This document shows, piece by piece, positions 4,802 through 5,719 of a stretch of 5,719 bases of DNA. Positions within the stretch are counted from its first letter, which is position 1. The number at the start of each line of letters is the position of its first letter. The notes under the pieces are model-generated. The model saw only the letters and a program-made list of their open reading frames with translations, did no database searches and was not told the DNA's origin. This DNA comes from CAYLJJ01 sp964384025 (GTDB lineage: Bacteria; Myxococcota_A; Bradymonadia; UBA7976; UBA1532), in assembly GCA_964384025.1 (NCBI GenBank), contig CAYLJJ010000193.1:1-5719 (forward strand), read 5' to 3'. The position numbers and the translations under genes were made by a program.

Positions 4802-5719
4802 ATGAAGTTTGTCCCCTGGGTTTTGATCGGGCTTTTGAGTTGGGCCCAGGCGGAAGATCGTTGGGCGAGGCGCAAAGGGGACTGTGAGCAGCTCTTCCAG
4901 AGCTGGCGCAATCGCTCTACAGAGCAGCTCCGTGGCTGCCTTATGCGTTGGGAGATGTATCGGGATGTCACCCAAATCAGCCCAAGTGAAAAAGCGATCG
5001 TCCGCGAGGCCTTCGATAAACTCTACCACGAAGGAGATCGCCGAGAGGCGATAATGGCCCTCTCAGCCCTCAAGCGCATGGGGTTAAAACCCAGCCGCCT
5101 TCGAGATGAAGCCGCCCCCAGGGTAAACGAGAAACCCAGCAGCCCTCAGGCCGGGGGAACTGCACCTGGGGTGGCTCCTGGTCTGGAGCATGATCCTGAT
5201 GATAGAACTGCCTTAGAACGTTTGCCTGATCGAGGCGCTGCTGAAGATGCAGCGAAGAGAGGAAACAGGCTTTACCGTTCAGGACGCTACGCTGATGCAC
5301 TCGGTGAGTTTCTGCTGGCCTATGACAGCGATCCCACCTACGCCCTTCCTCTCTATATGGCCGCGCGCTGCTCCATCAAGATGAACCAAGCCCAGGACAG
5401 CATCCTCTATCTCAGGGATATGAAGTTCATCGGCAGCGAGATGGCACGGCAGCTCTTGACTAAGGCAGGACAGGATCCTGCCTTTGCTCGACTTCAAAGC
5501 TCTGGAGCTTTTAAAGATCTCACCGGCACCGCTTTGGTTCAGATCCTCAACGGAGCGGGAGAGAAGGGGGTCAGCGTAGTCAAGGGCTATAAGAAGGAGC
5601 TGGAGCGTCTGGGTTTGGTGGTCGCGGGCTTCGCCAACGATCGCTACCCCCGCACCGCTAAGATGATCTACACAAAGCCCGGCTATGAGGAGCAGGGGGA
5701 GAACATCCGTTGGTTCTTG
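4802..5719 (+). CDS. exported TPR protein with LytR_C domain, 3' end cut by window
   Basis: The first 306 residues are visible and the frame is still open at the window edge. Residues 1-17 form a signal peptide (hydrophobic VLIGLLSWAQA, likely cleavage after Ala17), with no lipobox Cys. A helical region (19-100) with Cys28 and Cys46 follows, then a Pro/Gly-rich linker (about 104-135). Next comes a TPR-like region: AKRGNRLYRSGRYADALGEF (151-170) matches one repeat and 173-207 reads as a second, less regular unit. From 240 on, ALVQILNGAGEKGV, then KKELERLGLVV, YPRTAKMIY and the following PGYEEQGENI match the LytR C-terminal domain (VxVLNGxGxxGLA...T.I.Y.PG). No LCP catalytic domain precedes it. 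In the periplasm such a protein could act as a scaffold near the wall, which is inference. It is divergent from the glycosyltransferase gene, with a shared 175-base regulatory region. The LytR_C call is good; function is unknown. Confidence 0.8.
   Translation, partial: MKFVPWVLIGLLSWAQAEDRWARRKGDCEQLFQSWRNRSTEQLRGCLMRWEMYRDVTQISPSEKAIVREAFDKLYHEGDRREAIMALSALKRMGLKPSRLRDEAAPRVNEKPSSPQAGGTAPGVAPGLEHDPDDRTALERLPDRGAAEDAAKRGNRLYRSGRYADALGEFLLAYDSDPTYALPLYMAARCSIKMNQAQDSILYLRDMKFIGSEMARQLLTKAGQDPAFARLQSSGAFKDLTGTALVQILNGAGEKGVSVVKGYKKELERLGLVVAGFANDRYPRTAKMIYTKPGYEEQGENIRWFL

Noticed and set aside
1..5719. CRISPR arrays, tRNA or rRNA genes, insertion sequences
   Set aside because: No evenly spaced direct repeats, cloverleaf, transposase motifs or terminal inverted repeats were seen by eye.

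Overview
The window looks like ordinary chromosomal DNA of a Gram-negative bacterium with an envelope that accepts exported lipoproteins. Base composition is moderately GC-rich: hand counts of sample lines give about 58% in the racemase gene. The Tat-type lipoprotein with a very acidic, Gly/Ser-rich body, the exported TPR/LytR_C protein and the codon usage would fit a myxobacterial or bradymonad-like (former deltaproteobacterial) lineage. That placement is inference only, because no phylogenetic marker is present.

Layout. Positions 1-355 hold a high-GC stretch with a short plus-strand open frame that looks like the end of a broken gene. Positions 356-841 contain no confident gene, although a 136-codon open frame without a start codon runs through them on the minus strand; the last 150 bases are AT-rich and carry a good promoter. 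At 842-1474 (+) lies a stand-alone HD-domain protein of the (p)ppGpp-hydrolase type. Tail to tail with it, at 1518-1943 (-), is a small unrecognised Tat/lipobox lipoprotein that contains a G8 tract. A 372-base gap with several inverted repeats precedes alanine racemase (alr, 2316-3467, +). Only four bases separate alr from a convergent GT4-type glycosyltransferase (3472-4626, -). A 175-base divergent intergenic region with two inverted repeats leads to an exported TPR plus LytR_C protein (4802 to the window edge, +).

How the genes relate. alr supplies D-alanine for peptidoglycan. The glycosyltransferase, the lipoprotein and the LytR_C protein are all plausibly envelope-associated, so an envelope theme runs from about 1500 onward. 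No two genes in the window form a same-strand operon, so functional coupling is weak inference. The HD gene is AT-richer than its neighbours in parts, sits beside decayed-looking sequence, and may have been acquired.

I found no convincing new multi-gene system. The points most worth checking are: overlapping inverted repeats with pseudoknot-like order over the lipoprotein start, the G8 tract in that same gene, the orphan HD hydrolase next to decayed sequence, and the LytR_C domain joined to TPR with no LCP catalytic domain in the visible part.
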